Shown: piece by piece, positions 49,170 through 58,255 of the stretch | Layout: every line of letters starts with the position of its first letter | Numbering within the stretch: the stretch's first letter is position 1 | DNA from: Deltaproteobacteria bacterium | Lineage (GTDB): Bacteria > Myxococcota_A > UBA9160 > UBA4427 | Length of the DNA stretch: 64,000 bases | Direction: 5' to 3' | NCBI GenBank assembly: GCA_016713665.1 | Contig: JADJOR010000005.1 | Coordinates: 744,001 to 808,000 of the forward strand | The notes under the pieces: model-generated | What the model was told of the DNA's origin: nothing | The model's database searches: none | Seen by the model: only the letters and a program-made list of their open reading frames with translations | Made by a program: the position numbers and the translations under genes

Positions 49170-49763
49170 ATGCCCCGCCCCCGACTCGAGGACGCTCCGA
49201 CCCGATTGCTCGCCGCCGGGCTCGCCCTGTTCGCGCGGCAGGGCTGCGAACGGGTCAACAGCAACGCGATCGCCCGGGCCGCGGGCCTGGGCATCGGGAC
49301 CTTCTATCTCCACTTTGCGAACAAGTACGCGCTGCTCCGGGCGCTCCAGCTGCGGACCCTCGACGGGCTACGGGCGGCGCGCCAGGCCGCGGTCGCGGCG
49401 GTCGGGTCCGAATCCGGGCTCGAGGAGCAGGTCCGCGCCTCGGTCGAGGCGGCGGTGGCCTTTGCGGCCGAGCATCCCGAGGCCTACCGCGTCTGCTTCG
49501 GGCGCGAGCGGACGGCGCCGGCCCATGCCGGGCCGGTCGTCTCGGAGTCGACGCGCGGGATCGCTTCGGCGCTGGCGGCCTGGCAGCGGGCGGGGGTGAT
49601 CGAGCCGGCGCTCGACCCGGCGCTCGCGGCGCGGGCCTATCTCGCGATGGAGACGGGGATGCTGCTCTGGTGGCTCGAGGATCCGGGGCGGACGGCGGCG
49701 GACAAGCTGGTCGAGACGCTGGTGCGGGGGCATCCGGCACTGGCCGCGCAGGTTCGGGGCTGA
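49170..49763 (+). CDS. TetR-family transcriptional regulator
   Basis: 197 residues. The N-terminal helix-turn-helix reads LLAAGLALFARQGCERVNSNAIARAAGLGIGTFYLHFANKYALL, a clear TetR signature. The C-terminal ligand domain (about 75-190) is Ala-rich helical, with ETGMLLWWLEDPGR near its end. Likely represses its own gene and the divergent sugar operon through the palindrome upstream; this is inferred from position. A degenerate copy of its 3' end occurs at 50719. Confidence 0.9.
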   Translation: MPRPRLEDAPTRLLAAGLALFARQGCERVNSNAIARAAGLGIGTFYLHFANKYALLRALQLRTLDGLRAARQAAVAAVGSESGLEEQVRASVEAAVAFAAEHPEAYRVCFGRERTAPAHAGPVVSESTRGIASALAAWQRAGVIEPALDPALAARAYLAMETGMLLWWLEDPGRTAADKLVETLVRGHPALAAQVRG

Positions 49764-49791
49764 GTCTATCGAGGCCGAGCGCTCCGAACTC

Positions 49792-50562
49792 CTAGAAGGT
49801 CGTCCGCGTGACCCCGCCGTCGACGACGATCTCGGCGGCGGTGATGTACGCCGCATCGCTGGAGAGCAGGAATCGCGCGGTGCGGGCGATGTCGTCGGGC
49901 CGGCCCAACCGCTTCAGGGGAATCCGATCGAGATAGGCGCTTAGGACGTCGGCATTCGCGACGGCGGCTGCGAACATGGGCGTCTCGATGAAGCCGGGGC
50001 AGATCGCATTGACCCGTACGCCGCGGCTTCCGAGATGCGCCGCGCTCGAACGGGCGAGTCCCAGCAAGCCCGCCTTGGCGGAGCAGTAGGACACGATGGC
50101 CGCGTGGGCCACGATGCCTTCGATCGAGGAGATGACGACGACCGCGGACTCGGCGTTGCGCGTGAGATCGGGAACGAGGTCGCGGATCAGCATGGCTCCG
50201 GCGCGGAGATGGATGCCGAGCGTGCGGTCCCAGATTTCCTCGGTGACGTCCTCGACGCTGCCGGGACCCGTGATCCCGGCGCCGTGAACCAGGCCGCCGA
50301 TGCTGCCCATCGTGGCGCGGCTCTCTGCGATGGCCGTCGCGAAGGCAGCTGTGTCGGCGACGTCGATGCCGATCCCGATGGCGGCGACGCCGAACCGCTC
50401 GCTGGCCTCCTTCGCGGCGGCCGCTGCGCCCGCCGCGTTGAGATCCCACGCTGCGACCGGTCGGCCGGCTTCGGCCAGCGCGAAGACGGTCGCCTTGCCG
50501 ATTCCGGAAGCGCCGCCGGTGACGATGACTCCGGTCTCCGGTCCGATGGAAATGCTGGACAT
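49792..50562 (-). CDS. SDR-family oxidoreductase
   Basis: 256 residues. TGGASGIGKA cofactor loop, AWDLNA (acidic residue at the end of the second strand, NAD-type), VISSIEG with the catalytic Ser, YCSAKAG (Tyr, Lys) and a TAAEIVVDGGVTRT end. The expected NNAG is replaced by VHGAGITG. Convergent with tetR, 28 bases apart. The pairing of TetR and SDR is common for degradation genes. Substrate unknown. Confidence 0.87.
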   Translation of the reverse strand: MSSISIGPETGVIVTGGASGIGKATVFALAEAGRPVAAWDLNAAGAAAAAKEASERFGVAAIGIGIDVADTAAFATAIAESRATMGSIGGLVHGAGITGPGSVEDVTEEIWDRTLGIHLRAGAMLIRDLVPDLTRNAESAVVVISSIEGIVAHAAIVSYCSAKAGLLGLARSSAAHLGSRGVRVNAICPGFIETPMFAAAVANADVLSAYLDRIPLKRLGRPDDIARTARFLLSSDAAYITAAEIVVDGGVTRTTF

Positions 50563-51019
50563 GTCGCGAGCTCCTCGTCGTGGACGTGGGTTCGGCGCGG
50601 TCGACGATGCGTCATCCCGCCCCGAAGATCGGACGCCCTGACGAGGCTAATCCTTCTCCTCGAGGAGATCACTCGATTCGCTCGAATTCGTGCGTCGGGC
50701 GAGCCCGCGCCGAGCGGATTTCGCAGTGGAGACGGGGATGCAGCTCTGGAGGCTCGAGGATCCGGGGCGGGTGGGGACGGAACCGTTGGTCCAGACGCCG
50801 GTTCGGGTGCCTGCTCGTCGACCCTCCGCGGGCGTGGTTCTTTCGTGAAGATCTTGTCCAGCGCGTCGAGAAAGCGGGTGCTGCGGGACGAACAGACGAT
50901 GGCGGCGAGTCGTTCGCGATGGGCGATGCGCCGGGGACGCGATGACTCAGCCGGGCGCAAAGGGCTCCCCCGATCACTCGAAACATCTCTCCCGACCCAT
51001 CGTGACGGTGTCGGCCGGA
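50563..51019. other. 457-base gap with decayed sequence between the SDR and vapC
   Basis: No intact gene. It contains the tetR 3' remnant at 50719-50812. Short open frames here have no recognisable domain. The region looks like an accessory patch with remains of earlier gene copies. Confidence 0.5.
50719..50812 (+). pseudogene. Remnant of a second tetR (3' end of the ligand domain)
   Basis: A 44-base stretch from 50727 matches the intact tetR near 49649 with two differences, and the conceptual peptide ETGMQLWRLEDPGR aligns with ETGMLLWWLEDPGR of that gene. Similarity then fades but continues as LVQTPVRVPA against LVETLVRGHPA. The copy has no start, no HTH and no matching stop. Confidence 0.75.
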
Positions 51020-51421
51020 CTAAGGCGCGATGATCTCGAGCGCAGGAAAGTAGCTGCGGTAGCGCGTGGCATCGCGTGTGAGTAGCGTCAAGCCGGCGAC
51101 CGCCGCGTGGGCGCCGATGTAGAAGTCGGGGAGCGGCGACTGTCGCGCACCGCGCCGTCGCCGATAACGGACGAAGGCCTTCCCGGCGAGAAAGCCCGCC
51201 TCCCAGGGCAGGGGAAGTCGGAGAAAGCTCCCCTCCGAAAGAACGTCCTCGAGATCTTCGATCCGGTCGAACCGGATCGACACCTCGGCGTAGATGAGCG
51301 GGTTGATTGCGAGCGCGGACTCCTCGGCGCAACGCGCGAGCGACTCCGCGGACCACGCGGACCACTCCGGATCCTCGGTCATCACATCGAGCAAGACGTT
51401 GCTGTCGACGAGGACGGTCAC
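51020..51421 (-). CDS. vapC: VapC-type PIN-domain ribonuclease toxin
   Basis: 133 residues. PIN fold with acidic metal ligands D6 (VDSNVLLD), E46 (IYAEVS), D99 (LPDFYIGAHA) and D117 (TRDATRYRSYFP). The DFYIGAHAAVAGLTLLTRD block is that of VapC toxins, which cleave RNAs, often tRNA. ATGA overlap with the upstream antitoxin gene indicates a coupled pair. Confidence 0.93.
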   Translation of the reverse strand: MTVLVDSNVLLDVMTEDPEWSAWSAESLARCAEESALAINPLIYAEVSIRFDRIEDLEDVLSEGSFLRLPLPWEAGFLAGKAFVRYRRRRGARQSPLPDFYIGAHAAVAGLTLLTRDATRYRSYFPALEIIAP

Positions 51422-51657
51422 CCGTCGCCTCGGGTCAGCGCCAGGATCTCATCCGTCGTCATCCGCACCGATCCACGGCCACGGAGCCGCTCGACGATCG
51501 ACTTTCCGCGACGCCCCGCACGGCCGGCTTTTCGGACCTTTCGCATCCGCACGGCTGTCCCAACGATCTCGAACTCCACTTCCGTGTCGGGCAGCAGCCC
51601 CAGCTTCTCGCGGATCTCGATCGGGATGGTCACCTGTCCCTTGGTGGTGATCTTCAT
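51418..51657 (-). CDS. vapB: VapB-type AbrB/SpoVT-fold antitoxin
   Basis: 79 residues from ATG 51657 (CGAGGTAATACC upstream). N-terminal swapped-hairpin DNA-binding domain: MKITTKGQVTIPIEIREKLGL, with VEFEIVG. The basic middle and the C-terminal MTTDEILALTRG tail should wrap the toxin. Typically autorepresses the operon with VapC. Confidence 0.92.
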   Translation of the reverse strand: MKITTKGQVTIPIEIREKLGLLPDTEVEFEIVGTAVRMRKVRKAGRAGRRGKSIVERLRGRGSVRMTTDEILALTRGDG

Positions 51658-51840
51658 GGTATTACCTCGGCAAGTAAGACTACTGGAGCCACGGGCGAGG
51701 ACCAAGCCCAGTCGCGCTCAAAGGGCTCGTTCGCATTTTCCGGCAATCCGTGGGACGCGCGGTGCTGCGCAGGGGACCAATCGGCGGGTTCACCGCTGGC
51801 TCCGAAAATGCCGATCGGCCCATCTCCCCATGGTCGGTTC

Positions 51841-54333
51841 TCATCGGCGGGCGGGTTCCGAGCTCTCCCCCGCCCCCGCCCGCCGATCCCGAAGCGCCCC
51901 GACCTTCTCCGCGATCGACAACAGCGCCGGCCCGAGAAAGATCTCCGACACGAGCGCCGTCCCGATCGTGAAGGTCGTGAGCAGGCCGAAGTTCACGAGG
52001 TTCCCCATCGACGAGAGCGTGAACCCGATGAATCCCGCCGCGAGCAGGATCGAGGTGAAGAGGGCGGCGCGGCCGGTCGTCGCGAGGGTCTCGGCGACGG
52101 CGGTGTCGAGGGGGATGCCCTGGCGGTGGAGCGTGCGGATGTGGTGCCAGGCGTGGATCGTGTCGTCGTCGCAGATGCCGAGGGCGATGGCCCCGATCAT
52201 CAGCGTGAACGAGTCGAGGGGCAGGCCCGCATAACCCATCACGCCGAGGGTCAGCAGGATCGGGAAGACGTTCGGGATCATCGCGAGCAGACCCCAGCGC
52301 ACGCTCCCGAGCAGCAGGATCATCATCAGCCCGATCCCGCCGAAAGAATAGAGATAGGAGCTCGCCACGCTCGAGACGACCGCCGCGATCGAGCGTACGA
52401 GCACGGCATACACGCCGGTCACCGTCGTCTCGCCGAGCCCGGCGAGGGCCGCGAGCGAATCGCGCTCCGCGAGATCGAAGAAGACGCGGTAGTGGACCGA
52501 GTCCCGCCACGGCATCCGGACCGACATGCGGAGCGTCCGCGCGTCGCCGTCGACGACGTCCTCGAGGTCGTCGCTGCCCGCGCTCTCGAAGAGCAGCATC
52601 TCCTGGGCGACGGCGTCGGGATCGTCGGGAACGACGTAGGCTTCGTCGCGGTCCTCGTGGAGCGCGCGATGGATCTCCTTGACGAGATCCGCGAGGGACA
52701 CCGTCTGGCCGGCGCGGTAGCCGTCGCGGCGCGTCGTCTCGAGATCGTGGCCGAGCGCCGCGAGTCGCTGCAGCGCCTCGGGATCGCGCGCGCTGCCCTC
52801 GTCCGACCGCTCGAGCTGGACCTCGAAGGAGACCGAACCGCCGAGCACCGCGTCGATGTGCCGCGTCCCCTCCTTGATCGGCGTCCCGTCCGGGAACCAG
52901 GTCATCGGATCGTGGGAGAGCCGCAGACGCAGCGCGCCCACGAGCGCGACGGCGGCCAACGCCCCCGCGAACAACACGATCGGCAGCGGCCGGCTCAGCG
53001 CGAAGCGCCCGAGCGTCGCCAGCACCCGATCCGACCCCGTCTCCTGGCCGGCCGCGTCGCGCGATTTCGCCTCGCCCATCGGAACGAGCACGATGATCGC
53101 GGGCAGCAGCGTCAGGGTCAGGAAGAGCGCGATCAGGACACCGATCGGGGCGAAGACGCCGATCGCCGAGACCGGGGCGAGATCCGAGGTCATGAACGAC
53201 GAGAGGCCGACGGCGGTCGTCAGGCTCGTGAGCACGACGGGAAAGCCCGAATGGCCGAGGGCGTGGACGAGCGCATCGGCCTCGCCGTCGCCCGCATATC
53301 GACGCTGGTAGAAGATCGCGAGGACGTGGATGGAGTCGCCGACGCAGGCGGCGAGCAGGAGCGAGGGCAGGATCTGGGTCGGGATCTGGATCGGCGTGCC
53401 CGACCAGCCCATCAGGCCGAAGGTCGCACCGACGGTCAGCCCGACGACGGCGAGGGGCGCGAGGGCCGCCACGACGCGCCGGAACATGAAGAGCAGCAGC
53501 ACGCCGATCGACACGAGGGCCAGACCGAGGAAGCGCGGCATGTCCCGGGCCATCACCTCGGCGAGGACCTGCAGGATGAGCGGCATGCCCGCCGAATGGA
53601 GCACGAACTCGGGGCTCGCGAACTCGGCGAGGATGACGTCGATCGCGGCGACGGCCTCGGCCGTCTCTTCGCCCGAGAGCAGCACGGGCGCGGGCTTCGT
53701 CGCACGCGGCTCGCCGTCGCTCTCGTCGTCGAAGCCCGCGAGCTCGTCCTCTGCGCGTTGCCCGGCGCCGGCCGTCGAGTAGAGCTGCAGCTCGAGGGTG
53801 ATCGCCGTCGCTTCGCCGTGCCTCGAGATCAGGCTGCCCTGGAAGAGCGGGTTGTCGAAGGCGCGCGCGCGCAGGCGGGCGATCGCCGCGTCGTCCCCGG
53901 GCCAGGGGTCGAGGAACTCTTCGACCAGCAGGGTGTCGCCCTCGGCGCGGATGTCGCGGGCGTTGACGAGGCTCGTGATCTCTTCGAGGTGGGGGACGCG
54001 CGCTTCGAGGGCCTCGTGGAGCGCGCGCAGCTTCTCGAGGAAGCGGCGCTCGAAGACGCCGTCGGGGCCGAGCGCCGAGCCCGGCTCGGCCGACACGACG
54101 ATGCGTTCGTCGCGGCCGAAGGTGTCGGCGAAGCGCTCGTAGGTCAGCAGGACCGGGTCGTCGTCCTCGAGGAAGGACTCGAAGGTCACGTCGACCCGCA
54201 GCCGCGCAACCCCTGCGATGGCGAGCAGGGCGCAGGCGAGCGAGGCCAGCAGGACGGTGCGCGGATGGGCGACGATGAATCGCCCCCAGGCCCGAAACAC
54301 GGGCTCGGCCCGCTCCCCCCAAGACGTCGCCAT
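51841..54333 (-). CDS. RND/MMPL-family exporter (SSD-type permease)
   Basis: 830 residues. Twelve predicted membrane helices in two repeats, each with a large periplasmic loop after the first helix. Helix 4 regions carry the proton-relay-type residues: ACVGDSIHVLAIFYQRR in the first half and ALGICDDDTIHAWHHI in the second. RVDVTFESFLEDDDPVL after helix 1 is typical of MMPL/HpnN-like lipid exporters, which need no outer-membrane TolC partner of the AcrB kind. Probably exports a lipid or hydrophobic compound. No adaptor gene is nearby. Confidence 0.88.
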   Translation of the reverse strand: MATSWGERAEPVFRAWGRFIVAHPRTVLLASLACALLAIAGVARLRVDVTFESFLEDDDPVLLTYERFADTFGRDERIVVSAEPGSALGPDGVFERRFLEKLRALHEALEARVPHLEEITSLVNARDIRAEGDTLLVEEFLDPWPGDDAAIARLRARAFDNPLFQGSLISRHGEATAITLELQLYSTAGAGQRAEDELAGFDDESDGEPRATKPAPVLLSGEETAEAVAAIDVILAEFASPEFVLHSAGMPLILQVLAEVMARDMPRFLGLALVSIGVLLLFMFRRVVAALAPLAVVGLTVGATFGLMGWSGTPIQIPTQILPSLLLAACVGDSIHVLAIFYQRRYAGDGEADALVHALGHSGFPVVLTSLTTAVGLSSFMTSDLAPVSAIGVFAPIGVLIALFLTLTLLPAIIVLVPMGEAKSRDAAGQETGSDRVLATLGRFALSRPLPIVLFAGALAAVALVGALRLRLSHDPMTWFPDGTPIKEGTRHIDAVLGGSVSFEVQLERSDEGSARDPEALQRLAALGHDLETTRRDGYRAGQTVSLADLVKEIHRALHEDRDEAYVVPDDPDAVAQEMLLFESAGSDDLEDVVDGDARTLRMSVRMPWRDSVHYRVFFDLAERDSLAALAGLGETTVTGVYAVLVRSIAAVVSSVASSYLYSFGGIGLMMILLLGSVRWGLLAMIPNVFPILLTLGVMGYAGLPLDSFTLMIGAIALGICDDDTIHAWHHIRTLHRQGIPLDTAVAETLATTGRAALFTSILLAAGFIGFTLSSMGNLVNFGLLTTFTIGTALVSEIFLGPALLSIAEKVGALRDRRAGAGESSEPARR

Positions 54334-54407
54334 GGCGCGCGAGCTTAGCCCGCTCCCGACCCGATCCGGCCAGCTTTGCGAGGCGCGCGCTCAGCCACCG
54401 GCCGGCT

Positions 54408-57400
54408 TCATCCGGCCAGCTTCTTGAGCAGGGTCTTCGTCGCGGCGAAGAGAGCCGCCGGGCCGCCCTCCGGACCGGGGGCGCGGGTGACGAGGCGCTG
54501 CTCCGGGGTGACACGGATGCCCGAGCGCGCCTGGGTCAGTAGGCGAACGAGGCGATCGGGATCGATCTGGCTCTTCGGGGCGACGTGGAGCACGAGCTCG
54601 CCGCGGGAGACCTCGATCCGCACGATCCCGATCCGCCGCGCCAGGATCTTCAGCCGGATGACCTCGAGCAGGTTCTCGGCGTCCGCCGGGAGCCGCCCAT
54701 AGCGATCCATCAGCTCGTCCCGGATCTGCGCGACCTCGTTCTCGTCCCGGGCGCTCGATAGGCGCTTGTAGAGGACGAGCCGCTGGGAGACGTCGGCGAC
54801 GTAGTCGTCGGGAAGTCGCCCCACGACCGGCAGCTTGATCTCCGGGTCGATCCAATCCTCGTGGGCCTGCCCGCGCAGCTCGTCGATCGTCTGCTCGAGC
54901 ATCTCCATGTAGGTCTCGTAGCCGACCGAGCGCAGGTTGCCCGACTGCTCCGAGCCGAGCAGGTCGCCCGCGCCGCGGATCTCGAGATCGAGGTTCGCGA
55001 GGCGAAAGCCGGCCCCGAGCTCCGAGAGATCCTGGATCGCCTCGAGGCGTTTCTGCGCGTCGGGCGACAGCGAGCCGACCTGGGTCGGGACGAGCAGATA
55101 GGCGTAGGCGCGCCGGGCACTGCGGCCGACGCGGCCGCGCAGCTGGTAGAGCTGGGCGAGGCCCATCGCGTCGGCGCGGTGGACCAGGATCGTGTTGACG
55201 TTGGGCATGTCGATGCCGCTCTCGATGATCGTCGTGCAGAGCAGGATGTCGGCCTCGCGCCGCAGGAAGGCGTGGATGCGGTCCTCGAGCTGCCGCTCCT
55301 TCATCTGGCCATGGGCCACCATGATGCGCGCCTCGGGCACTGCCCTCGCCAGCTGCTCCCGCATCGCGTCGATCGAGCGAACCCGGTTGTGGAGGAAGAA
55401 GACCTGCCCGCCCCGGGAGAGCTCGCGCAGGATCGCCTCGCGGATCAGGCCCTCGTCGAAGCGGCAGACCTGGGTCCGGATCGCGAGGCGGTCGACGGGG
55501 GGCGTCTCGATGACGGACAGGTCGCGGATGCCGGTGAAGGCCATCTGGAGCGTGCGCGGGATCGGCGTCGCGGTCAGGGTCAGGACGTCGACCGTCTTCT
55601 TCAGCTTCTTGATGCGCTCCTTGTGGGCGACACCGAAGCGCTGCTCCTCGTCGACGACGAGCAGTCCCAGGTCCTTGAACGCGATGTTCTTCTGCAGGAT
55701 GCGATGGGTCGCGACGACGACGTCGACCTGGCCCGTCGCGAGGCCCTCGAGGGTCGCCTTCGATTCCTTCGGCGAGCAGAAGCGCGAGAGCATGTCGACG
55801 CGGATCGGGTGGTTCGCGAAGCGCTTCTGGAAGTTCTCGAAATGCTGCTGGCACAACACCGTCGTCGGCGTCAGCACGACGACCTGCTTGCCGTCCTGCG
55901 CGGCGCGAAACGCCGCCCGGATCGCGACCTCCGTCTTGCCGTAGCCGACGTCGCCGCAGACGAGGCGATCCATCGGCTTCGCTTCCTGCATGTCGCCGAG
56001 CACGTCGTCGATCGCGGCCATCTGGTCGGGCGTCTCTTCGTACGGAAAGGCCGCCTCGAACTCCTCGAGCGCCGCGTCGCGGCCGGCGAACGAGAAGCCC
56101 GGCGCGAGCTCGCGCGCCGCGTGGAGCGAGAGCAGCTCGCCGGCCATGTCGCGCAGCGACGCCTTGACCCGGCCCTTCGTCTTCTGCCAGGTCTCGCCGC
56201 CGAGCTTGTCGATGCGCGGCTGGACGCCGTCGGAGGCGCCGTAGCGCTGGACGCTCGCGAGACGATCGACGGGGAGGAAGAGCTTGTCGCCGCCGAGGTA
56301 TTCGATCGCGAGCAGCTCGCTCGCGATGCCGCCGGCGCGGAGCTCCTTGAGGCCGCGGTAGATGCCGATGCCGTGGTCGACGTGGACGAGGAAGTCGCCG
56401 GGGGCGAGCTGGGCGATGCCGTCGAGCTTCTGGCCGTCGCGCCAGCCCGCGCGGGTCCGGCGCCGCTCGCGGACGCCGAAGATCTCCTCGTCGCAGACGA
56501 CGGCGAGCGCCTGCGCCGGCCAGACGAAGCCTTCGCCGCCGACGTCGACGACGCGCAGCTCGAGGCGGCCGGGGAGCGACCAGTGCCAGACGGGCCGCGG
56601 ATCCGTCGCGACCTGCGCCTCCTGCTGATAGTCGGCGAGCAGCGTCTTCAGGCGCTCGGCGCTCGAGAGCGAGCTGCAGGCGACGACGACGCGATAGCCC
56701 TCCCCGAGCCAGCCCGCGATCCGCTCCGTCAGCGGCGCGAGCGCCCGCTCGTGGCTGCGCGTCGCGACGAGCGCCCGGCGCAGCGCCTCCTGGGTCTCGG
56801 TCGTCGCGTGGTGGCGCCCGCCGGAACCCGCGCCGGCCGCGTCGGCCGCCGAGTCGATGGCCGCCTTGCTGGTCGAGTTGCGCGTCGTCGATTTCCGTGC
56901 CGACTCATCCGACGATTCGTCCCCGGACTCGCCCGTCGACTCCAGCACGTCGAGCCGCTCGAGCCGGATCGCCCCCTGCGCTGCGAGCGCTTCGGCGATC
57001 TGTGCCGGCGAGAGCAGCAGGCTCTCGACGGGCACCGTGATCCGCTCGCCCTTCGCCGCCGCGTGGTTCGCGAGGATCTCTTCGTGGAGCCGCTCGACGC
57101 GCGCCATCGCCTGCTCGGGCTCCTCGATCAGGACGAGCGTGTCGGCCGGCAGATGCTCGAATAACGTCTCGAGCTCGGGCTGGATCAGCGGCGCGAGGGA
57201 CTCGGCGCCGGGGGGCACGGCGCCACGCAAGAGCGAGTCGACCAGCGCGTCGACCTCGGAGGCGGCGATGCCCTGCGCCTGGGCGACGGCGCGCAGCGCG
57301 GGCGAGCGTTCGACGATCGCGTCGCGGTCGAAGAGCAGCTCCCGCGGCGGAGGCAGCAGCGCGAGCGCGCATTTCGCCTGGGAGCGCTGGCTCGCGGGAT

Positions 57401-58073
57401 CGAAGCTGCGGATCGAGTCGACCTGATCGCCCCAGAGCTCGATGCGCAAAGGCTTGTCGAGATGCGGCGGGAAGACGTCGACGATGTCGCCACGGACCGC
57501 GACCTCGCCGGCCTCCTCGACGAGCGCCATGCGCTGGTAGCCGATCGCGACGAGTCGCCCGACGAGCGCGTCGCGATCGAGGGACTCGCCGATCGCGATG
57601 CGCACCGTCGTGCTGCGCACGAGCGCCCGCGCCGGCACCCGCAGCGCGAGCGCCGACGCGGGCGCGACGACGATCGGCGGGCGCTCGTCGGGACCGTCGA
57701 GGCGATGGAGCACCTCCATGCGCTGGGCCACGACGAAGGGCTGGGGCGAGAAGCGGTCGAAGGGCAGGGTGTCGTGGCGCGGGAAGGCGCGCAGGCGCGA
57801 TTCGCCGTCGCGCTCGCCGAGCAATCCCTGGAGCGCTTCGCGCGCGGCGTCGGCGGCGCGGGAGTCGGCGGTGACGTAGAGGACGGGGCGATCGCCGTGG
57901 GCGCGGATCAGGTGGCTCGCGGCGACGCGGCCGGCGGCGCCGCGCAGGCCGGTGATCCGGAGCAGGGGGCCGGCCTCCCGGGCCTCGCGCAGCGCGCGGT
58001 CGAAGGGCGTGTCGCCCCGCCGCAGCGGCCGGCGCGATCGCGCGTCGCTCTTCTCGCTCTCCCCTTCGCCCAT
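54408..58073 (-). CDS. mfd: Transcription-repair coupling factor
   Basis: 1221 residues from ATG 58073. Removes stalled RNA polymerase and recruits UvrA. UvrB-like N-terminal module (FPRHDTLPFDRFSPQP), RNAP-interacting domain beginning GDFLVHVDHGIGIYRGL, and helicase motifs GDVGYGKTEVAIRAAF (Walker A), DEEQRFGVAHKE (Walker B), LTATPIPRTLQ and QLRGRVGRS. The TRCF domain ends the protein. A Ser/Glu/Ala/Thr-rich linker of about 45 residues lies near residue 400. The frame stays open to 58196, but the upstream part is Arg/Gly/Pro-rich. Confidence 0.95.
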   Translation of the reverse strand: MGEGESEKSDARSRRPLRRGDTPFDRALREAREAGPLLRITGLRGAAGRVAASHLIRAHGDRPVLYVTADSRAADAAREALQGLLGERDGESRLRAFPRHDTLPFDRFSPQPFVVAQRMEVLHRLDGPDERPPIVVAPASALALRVPARALVRSTTVRIAIGESLDRDALVGRLVAIGYQRMALVEEAGEVAVRGDIVDVFPPHLDKPLRIELWGDQVDSIRSFDPASQRSQAKCALALLPPPRELLFDRDAIVERSPALRAVAQAQGIAASEVDALVDSLLRGAVPPGAESLAPLIQPELETLFEHLPADTLVLIEEPEQAMARVERLHEEILANHAAAKGERITVPVESLLLSPAQIAEALAAQGAIRLERLDVLESTGESGDESSDESARKSTTRNSTSKAAIDSAADAAGAGSGGRHHATTETQEALRRALVATRSHERALAPLTERIAGWLGEGYRVVVACSSLSSAERLKTLLADYQQEAQVATDPRPVWHWSLPGRLELRVVDVGGEGFVWPAQALAVVCDEEIFGVRERRRTRAGWRDGQKLDGIAQLAPGDFLVHVDHGIGIYRGLKELRAGGIASELLAIEYLGGDKLFLPVDRLASVQRYGASDGVQPRIDKLGGETWQKTKGRVKASLRDMAGELLSLHAARELAPGFSFAGRDAALEEFEAAFPYEETPDQMAAIDDVLGDMQEAKPMDRLVCGDVGYGKTEVAIRAAFRAAQDGKQVVVLTPTTVLCQQHFENFQKRFANHPIRVDMLSRFCSPKESKATLEGLATGQVDVVVATHRILQKNIAFKDLGLLVVDEEQRFGVAHKERIKKLKKTVDVLTLTATPIPRTLQMAFTGIRDLSVIETPPVDRLAIRTQVCRFDEGLIREAILRELSRGGQVFFLHNRVRSIDAMREQLARAVPEARIMVAHGQMKERQLEDRIHAFLRREADILLCTTIIESGIDMPNVNTILVHRADAMGLAQLYQLRGRVGRSARRAYAYLLVPTQVGSLSPDAQKRLEAIQDLSELGAGFRLANLDLEIRGAGDLLGSEQSGNLRSVGYETYMEMLEQTIDELRGQAHEDWIDPEIKLPVVGRLPDDYVADVSQRLVLYKRLSSARDENEVAQIRDELMDRYGRLPADAENLLEVIRLKILARRIGIVRIEVSRGELVLHVAPKSQIDPDRLVRLLTQARSGIRVTPEQRLVTRAPGPEGGPAALFAATKTLLKKLAG

Positions 58074-58255
58074 CGCTCGTCGCGAACCTCTTGCCCCCGG
58101 CGATCGCATGCGTCCGCCGACCAACGCCGAAAGCCCGGAACCCCATCGAGGGGGCCCGGGCGCGCCGCAGTGTAGGAGCCCGATCGGCAACGGCACACCC
58201 GGACGCGAGGCCCGATCCCGTCCCGCACGCCGTCCGTCCGTTCACTCCCGCGCGC

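Noticed and set aside
50830..51000. Possible short gene opposite the tetR remnant region
   Set aside because: The minus-strand peptide has no recognisable domain or SD; composition fits non-coding decay.
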